Shown one piece after another: positions 24,609-34,600 of a stretch of DNA of 64,000 bases. A program made the position numbers and the translations under genes. Under the pieces are notes generated by a model. The model searched no databases. It had not been told where the DNA came from and saw nothing but the letters and a program-made list of their open reading frames with translations. Source of the DNA: Bacteroidota bacterium (GTDB lineage Bacteria; Bacteroidota; Bacteroidia; Chitinophagales; Chitinophagaceae); assembly GCA_023433345.1 (NCBI GenBank), contig JAEZDA010000017.1, positions 62,001 through 126,000 on the forward strand, written 5' to 3'. How positions within the stretch are numbered: position 1 is the stretch's first letter; each line of letters starts with the position of its first letter.

Positions 24609-26036
24609 TTATAATTTCAGGCCCATTCCTTTGTAAAATTCCAAAACCTTCATTTTAAAAACATAATCAAAAAGGTTTATGGTATTTTCAAGTTTTGCTC
24701 TTAAGAGATTATTTTGTGTAGTAACCAGTTCAAATGTGCTCAGCATTCCTACATCAAATCTTTTGGAAGCATACTCAAAAGTTTGCTCAGAGATCGACAG
24801 GTTCTTTACTGAGGCATTGTGTCTTTCAAGGGCAGTGATCGCGGCATTATATGCCTGGTAAATGTCCTGCTTAAGCTTTTGATCATCCTGTATCTTTTGC
24901 AGATCAAGTGAATTAACATTTAACCTGTTTCTTTCATATGCTGTTCTCAACGCGCCACCGTTAAATAATGGAACATTTAGGGAAAGACCTATAGACTGGC
25001 GAAAATTATCTGACAACTGTGTGCCAAAAGGGGTTTTAGTATAAGTGAAGTTATTGAAAGGTGTAATTGGAAAAACGCTGTAAGTTGTACCTCCCACAAC
25101 AACATTCCCAACAGGAGTATTCACCGGTGTGATACCTGTAATTTGCAGGGCTTGGTTGTTAAATGCACTTCCTAGCGTTCCGAAGGCGCCAAGCGTAGGC
25201 AGCATTGCGCCTTTAGATGCTTTCACCATTTTTTCTGCAGCCTTTAAGCGAAAATCATTTACTTTCTGCAATGGTTGATTGGCTAGGGCAAGTTTGTAAA
25301 CCGCTTCCGGCTGAAGATCAGCAATGGGTTCAAGAGGAATTGATGATGCAGGCGGCGTTTCAACATCAAATGGCGCTGCAGCATCTATGTTCATGTAAGA
25401 TTTCAAAAGGAGTACAGCTTCGCGACTGTTTCCCTGCGCCGTGATATAATTAACACTGTCCAGTGCTAGTTGTGCTTCGAGCTGAGAAGCATTTAATTCA
25501 GGCAGGGAGCCTGCGTCAACCATTCTTCTTGTGTTAATTAATTGCGCTGAAGTTTGCTGAATTTGCACAAGCGCAATATTTTCCTGTTCTTTCGCCAACA
25601 ATATCTGCAGGTATGCATTGGCCGCCGTTAGTGCGATGTCATACCGCAGTTTGTCAACGTTCGCCCGCGCAGCCTTAAGTTCCCATTCATTTGCAAGAAT
25701 GGTATTGCGTTTACTGAAGAAATTAAAGATATCTGCGCTGGATTGTAATTGAAGGTTTGCTGCACTGTATGTTTCAGTGATCCGGTTAAAAGTGGTAGGA
25801 TCTTGGTTGCTTCCGGAGTTGACGCTTACTCCTCCCGAGAATTGAACGGCTGGAAACACGCCGAGTTTTGATTGCTTTAAGTTTAGCTTGCTCACTTCAG
25901 CCTGCACCTCGCTTTGCCTTACTCCAAGATTATTCTTCATCGCGTAATCTACAACCGTGCGCAGATTCCATTTTTCCTGGGCGAAGAGGTTTCCTGCTGA
26001 CAGCATAGCAATAATAAGAACAGCTATCTTCTTCAT
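24609..26036 (-). CDS. TolC-family outer-membrane efflux protein
   Basis: 475 aa from the ATG at 26036; the signal peptide runs about 1-19, ending AGNLFAQ. The frame continues upstream, but the earlier residues precede the signal sequence, and an exact TAnnTTTG box lies 4 nt before this ATG. The mature protein has two OEP repeats: VVDYAMKNNLGVRQSE opens the first, and YKLALANQPLQKVNDFRLKAAEK begins the second. A non-conserved Gly/Thr-rich loop near residue 315 probably lies at the cell surface. It pairs with the adaptor gene 57 bp downstream. Confidence 0.88.
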   Translation of the reverse strand: MKKIAVLIIAMLSAGNLFAQEKWNLRTVVDYAMKNNLGVRQSEVQAEVSKLNLKQSKLGVFPAVQFSGGVSVNSGSNQDPTTFNRITETYSAANLQLQSSADIFNFFSKRNTILANEWELKAARANVDKLRYDIALTAANAYLQILLAKEQENIALVQIQQTSAQLINTRRMVDAGSLPELNASQLEAQLALDSVNYITAQGNSREAVLLLKSYMNIDAAAPFDVETPPASSIPLEPIADLQPEAVYKLALANQPLQKVNDFRLKAAEKMVKASKGAMLPTLGAFGTLGSAFNNQALQITGITPVNTPVGNVVVGGTTYSVFPITPFNNFTYTKTPFGTQLSDNFRQSIGLSLNVPLFNGGALRTAYERNRLNVNSLDLQKIQDDQKLKQDIYQAYNAAITALERHNASVKNLSISEQTFEYASKRFDVGMLSTFELVTTQNNLLRAKLENTINLFDYVFKMKVLEFYKGMGLKL

Positions 26037-26040
26037 CGCG

Positions 26041-26048
26041 CAAAAATA
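26041..26048 (-). promoter_or_regulatory. Bacteroidetes -7 box for the TolC / adaptor operon
   Basis: The minus strand reads TATTTTTG (exact TAnnTTTG), 4 nt from the ATG at 26036. The inferred transcript starts at or next to the ATG, making it a leaderless candidate. Confidence 0.55.
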
Positions 26049-26119
26049 CTTATAAAATGAGCCATCAGCTAAACAGAGGTTCACAACATTCATTTTTTTA
26101 TTGTTGAAAGAAATACCAA

Positions 26120-26127
26120 TACATTTG
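26120..26127 (+). promoter_or_regulatory. Bacteroidetes -7 box for the B12 locus
   Basis: TACATTTG matches TAnnTTTG exactly and ends 4 nt before the riboswitch closing helix begins at 26132. A TTG at 26101-26103, 16 nt upstream, could serve as the -33 element. Confidence 0.6.
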
Positions 26128-26131
26128 CACC

Positions 26132-26363
26132 GAATTTGGTTCCCGGAAAAAAAACGGGATTAAAAGGGAAGTCCGGTATAAAATTCCGGCGCTATCCCCG
26201 TAGCTGTAAAACATTTGCAAGGCACTCAAAGCCTTGCCCGGTCGAAACTCCAGCCACTGTCTTTATGATGGGAAGGTATTTGAACCGGTGTTTAGCCAGA
26301 AGACCTGCCAGTTCATTTCTAATTATTCAACGCTTTCGGGTGAAAAGCAGAGGAACAAAATTC
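26132..26363 (+). ncRNA. Cobalamin (AdoCbl) riboswitch
   Basis: The conserved core is visible in order: GGGAA at 26166-26170, CCGGT...CCGGCGCTATCCCCG, CTGTAA, a variable arm with a GGCA/TGCC hairpin around 26221-26240, CCACTGT, GATGGGAAGG, and the B12 box AGCCAGAAGACCTGCC at 26294-26309. The ends are defined by a long-range helix: 26132-26143 pairs with 26352-26363 in 11 of 12 positions. A small hairpin (about 26331-26348, CTTTCGGGTGAAAAG) lies between the B12 box and the closing strand. No strong terminator is seen before the gene, so translational control of the receptor start is more likely than attenuation (inference). Confidence 0.93.
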
Positions 26364-26415
26364 GTGGTGTTCGTTTGTTACCTTACTTTTTCCTCGTTTG
26401 CCATATGATCATATT

Positions 26416-28413
26416 TTGAGCATTAAAGTTTATCTTTTTTCTTTCTTCTTGCTATGGGCTGCAGGCGTGGCTGGTCAGGATGCAGATACATTGCCCGGAG
26501 TAAAAGTGAAGGGGCGATTGCCTGCCGGTATCGCTGCTTCTTCCTCGCCTGTGCAGGAGATGAACAAAAAGGATATTCAACAAAGTAACAGCCTCACCGT
26601 AGCCGACGCAGTAAAATTTTTCCCGGGCGTGCTGGTAAGAGATTATGGCGGAATCGGTGGTTTGAAAACCATATCGGTACGAAGCCTTGGGGCAAACCAT
26701 ACCGGCGTTTTATATGATGGAATGATAATGGGCGATGCGCGCGCAGGCCTAATTGATCTTGGAAGAATTTCCACTGAAAACCTTGACTACATCAGGCTCT
26801 ATCAATCCGGCGGAACAGATGCATTGCTCCCCGCAAGAAGTTACGCCAGCGCAAACCTTCTGGTAATGGCCACATCAACATCATTTCTGAAAGATGCTTC
26901 AGAAACATGGTTTTCTTTTAAAGCTGGTTCTTTTGGTTTGATAAATCCTTCTGCCGGGTTCGCTTTCAATATAAACGACCGGGCTTCCCTGTTCGTTAAT
27001 GGTGAATACCAGAGAGCACATGGAGGTTACAATTATAAAAACTATTTCAACAGTGGTAGATCCGAAAGAAAAAATGGTGACGTTAACCAGGGCCGGCTTG
27101 AACTTGACCTGCCTGTTCGGTTGGCTGACAGCAGTCTGCTTAAAGCTAAGGTTTATTATCACGAGGCTCGTCGCGGTCTGCCGGGCTCTGTGGTTTTGTA
27201 TAATGAAACTGCAAATGAATGGCTCGACAACACCCACCTTTTTGCCCAGATCAATTGGAGGAAAAGGTTATCAGCTAAATGGAACCTTTCCTTAGGAGCG
27301 AAATCAATGTTTGACCGTCAAAAGTATTCCGACCCTGATTTTCTAAACAATGAAGGTTACCTGGAAAATGATTTTCACCAGTATGAACATTATGTTACAG
27401 CAGCTTTCGGCTACGCCCTGAACCGGTTCATGCGTGTTTCTTTTTCTTCCGACTACTTCATGAACACGCTGAAAAGGGAAGATGCATTTGACTCGCAGTT
27501 TGCGGAACCTTCAAGGAAAAGCTTATTAACTAATATAGCGCTTACGTTTACGCGTACACGAATTTCTGCGGATGCTAATCTCCTGTACACGGGAGTGAGT
27601 AACCGGTCCCGCCTCAACGGGTCTGAAAATAATTTCCGGGAGCTGTCGCCTGCAGCCTCAGCATCCCTTCAGCCCTTAAAACAACTTCCACTCAGGTTTA
27701 GGGCCATGTTCAAAGAAATCTTCCGGCCGCCTTCGCTTGACGATCTGTTTTTTACTTTCATAGGGAATGCTGAATTAAGGCCGGAAAGATCCCGCCAATA
27801 CGGAGTGGGTTTAACATGGGAGTCCTTTAACCAAAGCGGTCTTTTTCGCCATTTGTTATTTACGGCAGATGGATATTTTGTAAGAGTTAATGACAAGATA
27901 ATTGCACTGCCAAGAACCAATTTGTTTCAGTGGAGCATGATGAACGTTGGCAAGGCGGAAACGAGATCTGTTGACCTGGCTGCCGATTTGGGCATGCACG
28001 CAGGGAGCACCATTCTCAGAACCAATATATCCTACAGTTATCAGAACGCTGAGGATGTCACACAATCAGGAACCCCATCGTTCAAGCGCCAGCTAGTCTA
28101 TATCCCTGTTCATTCCGGGAGTGCCCGGCTGATGGTGGAAAGAGCGAAGATCTCCGCATCGTGGAATGTGCTTTTTTCGGGCGACCGTTACCGCGCAGGA
28201 GATCAGAACAACGATAACCTCGTAAAGGGATACCTGATAAATGATCTGCATTTTCAATACTCAGCGAAAAGACTGAAGAGCTGGAATTATACAATTTCAC
28301 TCCAGCTAAACAATATTCTGAACGAACAATACGATGTGGTAAAATATTTTCCTATGCCGGGTTTTAACTGGCGGGTGTCATTTAAGGTAGATCATAAAAA
28401 AATTAAAAAGTAA
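26416..28413 (+). CDS. btuB: TonB-dependent vitamin B12 receptor, BtuB-like
   Basis: 665 aa if started at TTG 26416 (a TTG at 26398 gives 671); no in-frame ATG lies near. The 26416 start gives a clean signal peptide (SIKVYLFSFFLLWAAG, then VAGQDADT). A plug domain follows at ~30-140 (VADAVKFFPGVLVRDYGG, ISVRSLGANHTGVLYDG), then a 22-strand barrel ending in an aromatic-containing last strand (FNWRVSFKVD). Direct control by the cobalamin riboswitch 50 bp upstream, plus the BtuG-like lipoprotein 11 bp downstream, identify the ligand as a corrinoid. Confidence 0.9.
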   Translation: MSIKVYLFSFFLLWAAGVAGQDADTLPGVKVKGRLPAGIAASSSPVQEMNKKDIQQSNSLTVADAVKFFPGVLVRDYGGIGGLKTISVRSLGANHTGVLYDGMIMGDARAGLIDLGRISTENLDYIRLYQSGGTDALLPARSYASANLLVMATSTSFLKDASETWFSFKAGSFGLINPSAGFAFNINDRASLFVNGEYQRAHGGYNYKNYFNSGRSERKNGDVNQGRLELDLPVRLADSSLLKAKVYYHEARRGLPGSVVLYNETANEWLDNTHLFAQINWRKRLSAKWNLSLGAKSMFDRQKYSDPDFLNNEGYLENDFHQYEHYVTAAFGYALNRFMRVSFSSDYFMNTLKREDAFDSQFAEPSRKSLLTNIALTFTRTRISADANLLYTGVSNRSRLNGSENNFRELSPAASASLQPLKQLPLRFRAMFKEIFRPPSLDDLFFTFIGNAELRPERSRQYGVGLTWESFNQSGLFRHLLFTADGYFVRVNDKIIALPRTNLFQWSMMNVGKAETRSVDLAADLGMHAGSTILRTNISYSYQNAEDVTQSGTPSFKRQLVYIPVHSGSARLMVERAKISASWNVLFSGDRYRAGDQNNDNLVKGYLINDLHFQYSAKRLKSWNYTISLQLNNILNEQYDVVKYFPMPGFNWRVSFKVDHKKIKK

Positions 28414-28424
28414 AAAAATAAATC

Positions 28425-29510
28425 ATGAAAAATCGTTTTCTCCTTGTAGCTATCGTTTCACTGGTGTTTGCATCATGTAAAAAAGATGATGTGCCAAATC
28501 CCGGGCCTTCCGTACCGGCGGCAAAAGGTATTTATATATTGAGCGAAGGATTCTTCGGCGGCAATAACTCAAAGCTTGCATTCAGAGATGCTGCCACCTC
28601 CCTGTTGTACAATGATTTTTTTCTTCAGCAAAATCCTGCACAAACATTGGGGCTTGGAGACACGGGAACTGACCTCCTCATTTATGGAGGAAAGATATAT
28701 ATCGTAATGAATAATTCAGCTAATGTTACCGTACTTGATGCATCAAATGGTACATTCATCAGCCGGATTTCTTTTCTTAATGGCACGGTGAATAAGAATC
28801 CGCGTTATGCAGTTGGAGCAGGAGGAAAAGTATTTGTTTCAGCATTCGACAATACAATATCTGTGATTGACACTTCCTCACTTGCAATAACGGGCTCAAT
28901 TACAGTTGGTGCAAACCCGGAGCAGGTGATCGCAACGGACAATTATTTGTATGTGGCTAATTCGGGAGGACTTAATTATCCTGATGTAGACAGCACGGTA
29001 TCTGTGGTTGATCTGAACAGCCTTACTGAGATCAAAAAGATCACCGTGGGCTTGAATCCGCAAAGGCTTGCAATCAACAGCCAGGGAAATATACTTGTAA
29101 CGGGATATGGAGATGCCTTCGCCGCTGTTCCTGTTCCGGCCTTTGTAAAAATGATTAATGGAACCTCGAATGAGTTAATGAATGTTACAGTGGCAGATCA
29201 CGAGTATGATCATGTGAAGGTGTTTGAGAATAAGGCTTACCTGTTCAATAACTACGGCGGAGGAAATATCAAGCTGGTGGATGCAAATGATCTGTCAGTG
29301 ATTAGGAACAACTTTATTACGGATGGTACAGTAATTACCAATGTATACGCCATTGATATCGACGAACAAAATGGTGACGTTTTCATTTGTGATTCAAAAG
29401 ATTTCACATCGGCTGGTGAAGTCTTTTGCTTTGATACTGAAGGAAGAAAGAAATATTCGTTCAGTATTGCTCCGGGCATCAGTCCGAATAAAGTAGCATT
29501 CCTCCGGTAA
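28425..29510 (+). CDS. btuG: Surface lipoprotein with YncE-like beta-propeller, BtuG-like
   Basis: 361 aa. The lipobox is VFASC (Cys17), followed by the acidic/charged KKDD that favours surface export of Bacteroidota lipoproteins. From ~40 on, the repeats (IYIVMNNSANVTVLDASNG, VFVSAFDNTISVIDTSSLAI, LYVANSGG...VDLNSL, and so on) are beta-propeller blades with YVTN/YncE-type V-D-x-x-x motifs. In Bacteroides thetaiotaomicron BtuG is a surface beta-propeller that captures cobalamin and hands it to BtuB (established). Same order and spacing here make it the functional equivalent; I cannot judge residue-level identity. A 9-nt direct repeat (AAATGATTT) starts in its stop codon. Confidence 0.82.
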   Translation: MKNRFLLVAIVSLVFASCKKDDVPNPGPSVPAAKGIYILSEGFFGGNNSKLAFRDAATSLLYNDFFLQQNPAQTLGLGDTGTDLLIYGGKIYIVMNNSANVTVLDASNGTFISRISFLNGTVNKNPRYAVGAGGKVFVSAFDNTISVIDTSSLAITGSITVGANPEQVIATDNYLYVANSGGLNYPDVDSTVSVVDLNSLTEIKKITVGLNPQRLAINSQGNILVTGYGDAFAAVPVPAFVKMINGTSNELMNVTVADHEYDHVKVFENKAYLFNNYGGGNIKLVDANDLSVIRNNFITDGTVITNVYAIDIDEQNGDVFICDSKDFTSAGEVFCFDTEGRKKYSFSIAPGISPNKVAFLR

Positions 29511-29581
29511 ATGATTTCGAAATGATTTGCAGTGTGATGAAATAGCCGTAATTTTTTCAAGTTATATCATCCAATCACTAC

Positions 29582-31633
29582 ATGAAAAAGTTTCCAAGGT
29601 ATATTTTGGCAATGCTCTTCGTGAGCTGTTCTTTACTGTCATTTGCGCAGCCGGCAACTGATACGCTTGCGAAGGTTACGGCTGATCTCGCGCCCGTTGT
29701 TATTCATTCCTTTGAATCGAATACAAACGAGATGAACGTACCCGCTGCTGTGTCAGTGGTAAGAAGAACAGATATTGATAAAACAGCCGATCCTTCTTTT
29801 ATACGTTCCATGAATTCGGTAGCAGGAGTTAAAATGGATGAGAGGAGCCCCGGTAGCGTAAGGCTCAGTATTCGTGGAAACTTACTTCGTTCAACCTTTG
29901 GCGTTAGAAACGTAAAAGTGTACTGGAATGGTGTTCCTTTTACTGATGCTAATGGCAATACATATCTTAACCAGGTTGGTTTTGATAATGTTGGTTCAAT
30001 GGAAATTTTGAAAGGTCCTTCGGGAAGCATGTATGGTTCCGGAACCGGCGGCGTACTGTTGCTTGAAAGCCCTGCTGTTGACACTGCATTTAAACAACTT
30101 AGTTTGCAATCCTCTGCCGGAAGCCATGGTCTGCTTTTTCTTGGGGGAAAATTTTCCTACTCGAAACCAGGTTCCAAAAACAGTTTCTCTTTTTCTCACC
30201 AGGAATCAGAAGGATATCGGTTGCAAAGCAGGTTAAAAAGAGATGTTGCAAATTACCTCGGCAGTTTCAGAGTGAACAGTCGTCATAATCTTTCTGCAAA
30301 TATATTTTACAGCGATCTGTACTATCAAACTCCGGGAGGCCTTAATGCTTCGGAGCTTGAAAACGATCCACGCCAGGCACGCCCCGGTGCTGAGGCGAAT
30401 AAGGCTGCGCTGTTTTTAAAAACATTTTATGCCGGGCTTGGCAGCGAACTTCGATTTACAAAACGGCTAAGTCATTTTACCGGAATCTACGCTTCACATA
30501 CCCGTTTCAAAAATCCTACAACCCGCAACTACGAGAGCAAAACAGAACAGGGAATGGGCGGCCGTACATTTCTTTCTTACCAGAACAAAGATTTAAATAT
30601 CACTGGTGGCGGAGAGTTTCAATACAGTTTTAACAACACGGGAGTGTATGGCAACCGGCTGGGTGTGCGTGACACGCTTCAGTACCAGGATGAGTTGGAT
30701 AACCGGCAATACAATATGTTTTTACAGGCAAATTATTTGATTAACCGGTTTTCTGTAACAGCAGGTATCAGTTACAATAATTTCTATTACGGTTTTCTTC
30801 GAGCAAGTGATGCTGGAAGCGATCGCCGAAGCAGTGATTTCAAACCTAAATTTATTCCGCGGGTTGCGGTTCTATATAAAGTTTCAGGGTCGGTTAATCT
30901 TTATGCATCGGTAGGGCGGGGATACTCACCTCCATCCATAGACGAAGTGCACGCCAGCGACGGAAATTTCAATACAGCACTCAGAGCGGAAGAGGGTCAA
31001 AGCTATGAATTCGGTTTGAAGACGAATGCCCTACGTTCCCGTTTTCAGGGAGGGCTTGCCGTTTATAGCTTCAACCTGAATGAAACGATCGTTAGCAGGA
31101 GGGATTCCTCAGGAGCTGACTATTATGTGAATGCCGGAAGAACACGTCAGCGTGGTCTTGAAGCAAATCTCCAGTATCTCCCGCTTATTAAATCCGTTGG
31201 ATTTACTCGTTCAATTATAATAAGGGCCTCATACACTTACATCAATGCGAAGTTCAAAGACTATCAACAGGGGAACACCAAGTTCGATGGAAACCCCGTG
31301 ACGGGAATTCCTTCTCATACATTTTTCATAAGTACTGATATTAATACAAAGCCAGGATTGGCTTTAAATGCTTCGTATAGTTATACCGGTTCAGTTTCAC
31401 TCAATGATGCGAACACAGTCGTTGCGCCGCATTACAACCTCCTCTTTTTCAGAATGGCGTACAGGCCAAATGTTGGTCAGAGATTTCATCCCTCATTTTT
31501 CATTGCATATGAGAAGAGCCTTAATACACCCTTCAGCCTGGGCAATGATCTCAACGCTGCGGGTTCAAGATTTTTTAACCCCGCTGCACCAGAGCGGTTT
31601 ACTGCCGGCATTAAAGCAGATCTTCTCTGGTAA
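29582..31633 (+). CDS. TonB-dependent outer-membrane receptor
   Basis: 683 aa. The signal peptide ends at about LLSFAQ (residue 22). The plug has MNSVAGVKMDERSPGSVRLSIRG-type motifs (split: VAGVKMDERSP; LSIRGNLLRSTFG) and MEILKGPSGSMYGSGTGG. The long barrel ends in a Trp, as outer-membrane proteins usually do. It lies 71 bp after btuG on the same strand and so is probably in the same riboswitch-controlled transcript. It resembles FecA-type receptors as much as BtuB, so it may import another metal chelate or a corrinoid variant. Its stop is 2 bp from the stop of the convergent giant gene. Confidence 0.87.
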   Translation: MKKFPRYILAMLFVSCSLLSFAQPATDTLAKVTADLAPVVIHSFESNTNEMNVPAAVSVVRRTDIDKTADPSFIRSMNSVAGVKMDERSPGSVRLSIRGNLLRSTFGVRNVKVYWNGVPFTDANGNTYLNQVGFDNVGSMEILKGPSGSMYGSGTGGVLLLESPAVDTAFKQLSLQSSAGSHGLLFLGGKFSYSKPGSKNSFSFSHQESEGYRLQSRLKRDVANYLGSFRVNSRHNLSANIFYSDLYYQTPGGLNASELENDPRQARPGAEANKAALFLKTFYAGLGSELRFTKRLSHFTGIYASHTRFKNPTTRNYESKTEQGMGGRTFLSYQNKDLNITGGGEFQYSFNNTGVYGNRLGVRDTLQYQDELDNRQYNMFLQANYLINRFSVTAGISYNNFYYGFLRASDAGSDRRSSDFKPKFIPRVAVLYKVSGSVNLYASVGRGYSPPSIDEVHASDGNFNTALRAEEGQSYEFGLKTNALRSRFQGGLAVYSFNLNETIVSRRDSSGADYYVNAGRTRQRGLEANLQYLPLIKSVGFTRSIIIRASYTYINAKFKDYQQGNTKFDGNPVTGIPSHTFFISTDINTKPGLALNASYSYTGSVSLNDANTVVAPHYNLLFFRMAYRPNVGQRFHPSFFIAYEKSLNTPFSLGNDLNAAGSRFFNPAAPERFTAGIKADLLW

Positions 31634-31635
31634 CC

Positions 31636-34600
31636 TTAGTTGACCAGAATAAAGGGAACTGAAATCGATTCGTCTTTTCGATAAATGCGTAGGATGTATG
31701 TACCTGATGAAGTATGTTTCTTTAAAGGAATTTCAACAACCTGCCTGAACGTACCCAATGAAAATAAACCGTTTTGAATTAAAATGCCGGCATGGCTGGA
31801 AATTGTGTAGTTGTATTCGCCTGGTTGAAAACCGGTGATCTCTAACTGCAAAGATGTTTGTACCGGATTAGTAAGGATTTTAACGGAAGCTTCGATCTTT
31901 CCTTTGGCCAGTTCAGAAGATGGTATGGCAACCTGCCTGATTCCCCGAGTTTTGAAAACAACATAAAAGCGTTTGCTGCTTTTTGAAGCAGGGTCGCTTG
32001 TGATCTTAATTCTGAAAGAAGAGGAATCGTTAAGGTTAATGCCTCTTTCAGTTTTGAGGAAACGGTCTCCGAAGTAAGCTGCGAGCCCGCTATTACTCAT
32101 ATTTGATGAGTAGAAAGAAACAACATAATCCTTCTCCCTCAAATTTGAAAAACCGTATTGGATCGTGTCGAGATTTTTGATTCGGTTTCTTGATTCAACC
32201 GAAAGTTCATTATCGGAGGAACGGATGAAAAAGTTTTCACCTGAGTGTCGCAACTTGACTGCATCATTTTCATCCAATGAGTCCGCGTAGAGTAAAGAGG
32301 TCACTAAAGCGTTGCCGTCAGCTATCTCTTGTTCTGCCGTAAAAAGTTTTGCGCGGAAGAATTTTCTATCGCGTGGAATGTGTGCACGATGAACAAGCCT
32401 CTGAAGTTCCACTTTGCAGGCTTCGGTGAAGGTAACTTGTCCGGCGCTCCCTGAAGAACGTACGAAAAAGGCTTGTCCGCTTTGTATATGAGGAGCAGGG
32501 AGGTTAGCAGGATAATATGCTGTTCCACCAGCGGTGGGTTCGTAATTATTTGCAGCTGAAAGGGTCTGGTATCCGCCTAATCCATAGGTTCCGTTTAAAA
32601 GAGGATCCCACACAATCACATCATTATTCAGATTAATGAACCGGCCATTGTTTCGCATGAATTCAACGCTTACCGGTGATGCATAAGGATTACCAACCGA
32701 AGCAAGTTTACCTGGCTGAACTATTGTAACCGGAGGAGGATCAGAAGGCTGGTAGAGGCTGCCCTTGATTCGAAGCCTCGTTGGATTTGCCGGTGCAGAG
32801 GCCGTAGTAACAGACCTATCGCCCCGAACCATTACCATGTATCCCTCAGCCCTTTGAACTTCACTTGCTGTATTAGCAACGCCGATCCAGTTACCATCGG
32901 CACCTGCCGCAGGGTCGTAATATTTTATGGAGGGAAGTGGGGTGGTGATATCAAAGCCGCTACCCGTTCCCGTTAGTATAGTTCCGTATGCTGGAGGTGT
33001 AGATCCTCCTTCCTGCCATGAATCAAAAATGGATTGACCTTTTGCAGGTGTTGCAAGAAATTGCCATGATTTTGGATGGCCGCCATTTCCCGGTAAGCCG
33101 GTATTTATAAATCGTTCCACCGAGGCTGTTCCTGTTATTGAGTTGCCTGTAACTTTTCCCACGCGTGCCGTTGCCGATGAATTAGATACCAGCACGAGGT
33201 TATCGCCTGTGTGGAAGTTCACTCCTGATACAGGCCCGAATTCGAGTGCACCGTAAATATTTAGTCCTTCAGAAGCATTTGATGACAATTGAACATTCGT
33301 TCCTATAACAAGGTTCTTTATGTTATTTGATAAAAATATGTCTCCTGCTAAAGAACGTGTGTCTCCGCAAAATCCATTCAACTCCACGGATCCTGTAACC
33401 GGTCCGGAGGGCTCATTGTTGATGGAGGCCGGAGCACATTTCAATACACCTGCAACCCGAACAGTTCCCTCGTTTTGAAGCGATGCTCCGGATGAAATTG
33501 TAAGTTGTTTCATCTGGAAGAATTCACCCGTAGAGATGGTCGGTTGATTTGTGGGCGGTGGCAATGCTATGCGAACACTTTGCAGCACGCTGTTTGGTAC
33601 TACACCCAGGCTCCAGTTTCCAGGGTCGTTCCATGCCGTTCCGTTGGTTCCGGTCCATGTATTCCATTTTGAAACTTCGTCGGCTCCAAGATCACATGTG
33701 CTTCCGGTAGGAGGAGGAAGTTCGCGTTCATCTCCTTCGAAATCACGTTCAAGCAGGGTAATATCATTACTTCCTTTTCCGATAATATCGCAATTGGTGA
33801 ATGGGTTGAGGTGCAGGAAGTTTAAGAGGTCGCCATCAACGGATTGGAAGTTTGGAAGAATACTTATTGATAGCCCTTCATTCGGCGTCATATGGGCCTG
33901 ATATGCAGAGAGCGAACTGATGCTGTTGGTTTGGTCGAAATAGAGAAGCCGATCCGGAGCCGGAACCCCGGCGAAAAGGTCGTTAATGGATGCGGTATAA
34001 CCGGAAATATCCGCGCCCTTTCTCCAATGAACAACTGCCTTTCCATTAGAGCCTGTGGCAGACAGGTTGGAGAAAAGATTATTTTCTACGATGATGTTTC
34101 CAACAGTATTTGTATAAAGGCATGCACTGGAAAAATCATTGTGACCACTTGCCGCGGTTAGATGGATGGAATTATTGAACACTCCCGCATTTCCACCCGG
34201 TAGCTGATTGTTAATTCGAATACCTGTAACAGGCGGTATCAGTGTGTTCCCGGATGAAGGTGCCTCAATGTTGCCGACGAGGTTATTAAAGACCCGCAAG
34301 TTGTCAACCGCACTGCTTCCGGCCTCACCTGCGGAAATTGCCGATGACTGAGATTGCGTTCCTGAAGCATTTATTGCATAAATTTTATTTTCCCTCACAT
34401 CAACTCCATTAGAGGGCTCCAGGATATTTATTCCCACCAATGAATCTGCCGAACCGGTGGATTGTAGGTTGCTGATGATATTTTCTTTAATACGACAGGG
34501 TGTTAAGGCTTGCACCAGTGAGCTTCGTATACCCGTTACTGTTTGCCCATCTGACGAAGTTTCAAGGTTCCTGATTACGTTTTTAGAAATTTCTATTTCC

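Noticed and set aside
26136..26408. Open frames of 61-90 codons over the riboswitch
   Set aside because: The nucleotide-level riboswitch core and closing helix explain this stretch fully.
29509..29528. Direct repeat AAATGATTT x2 after btuG
   Set aside because: Two copies only, AT-rich; no promoter or terminator features; most likely chance.
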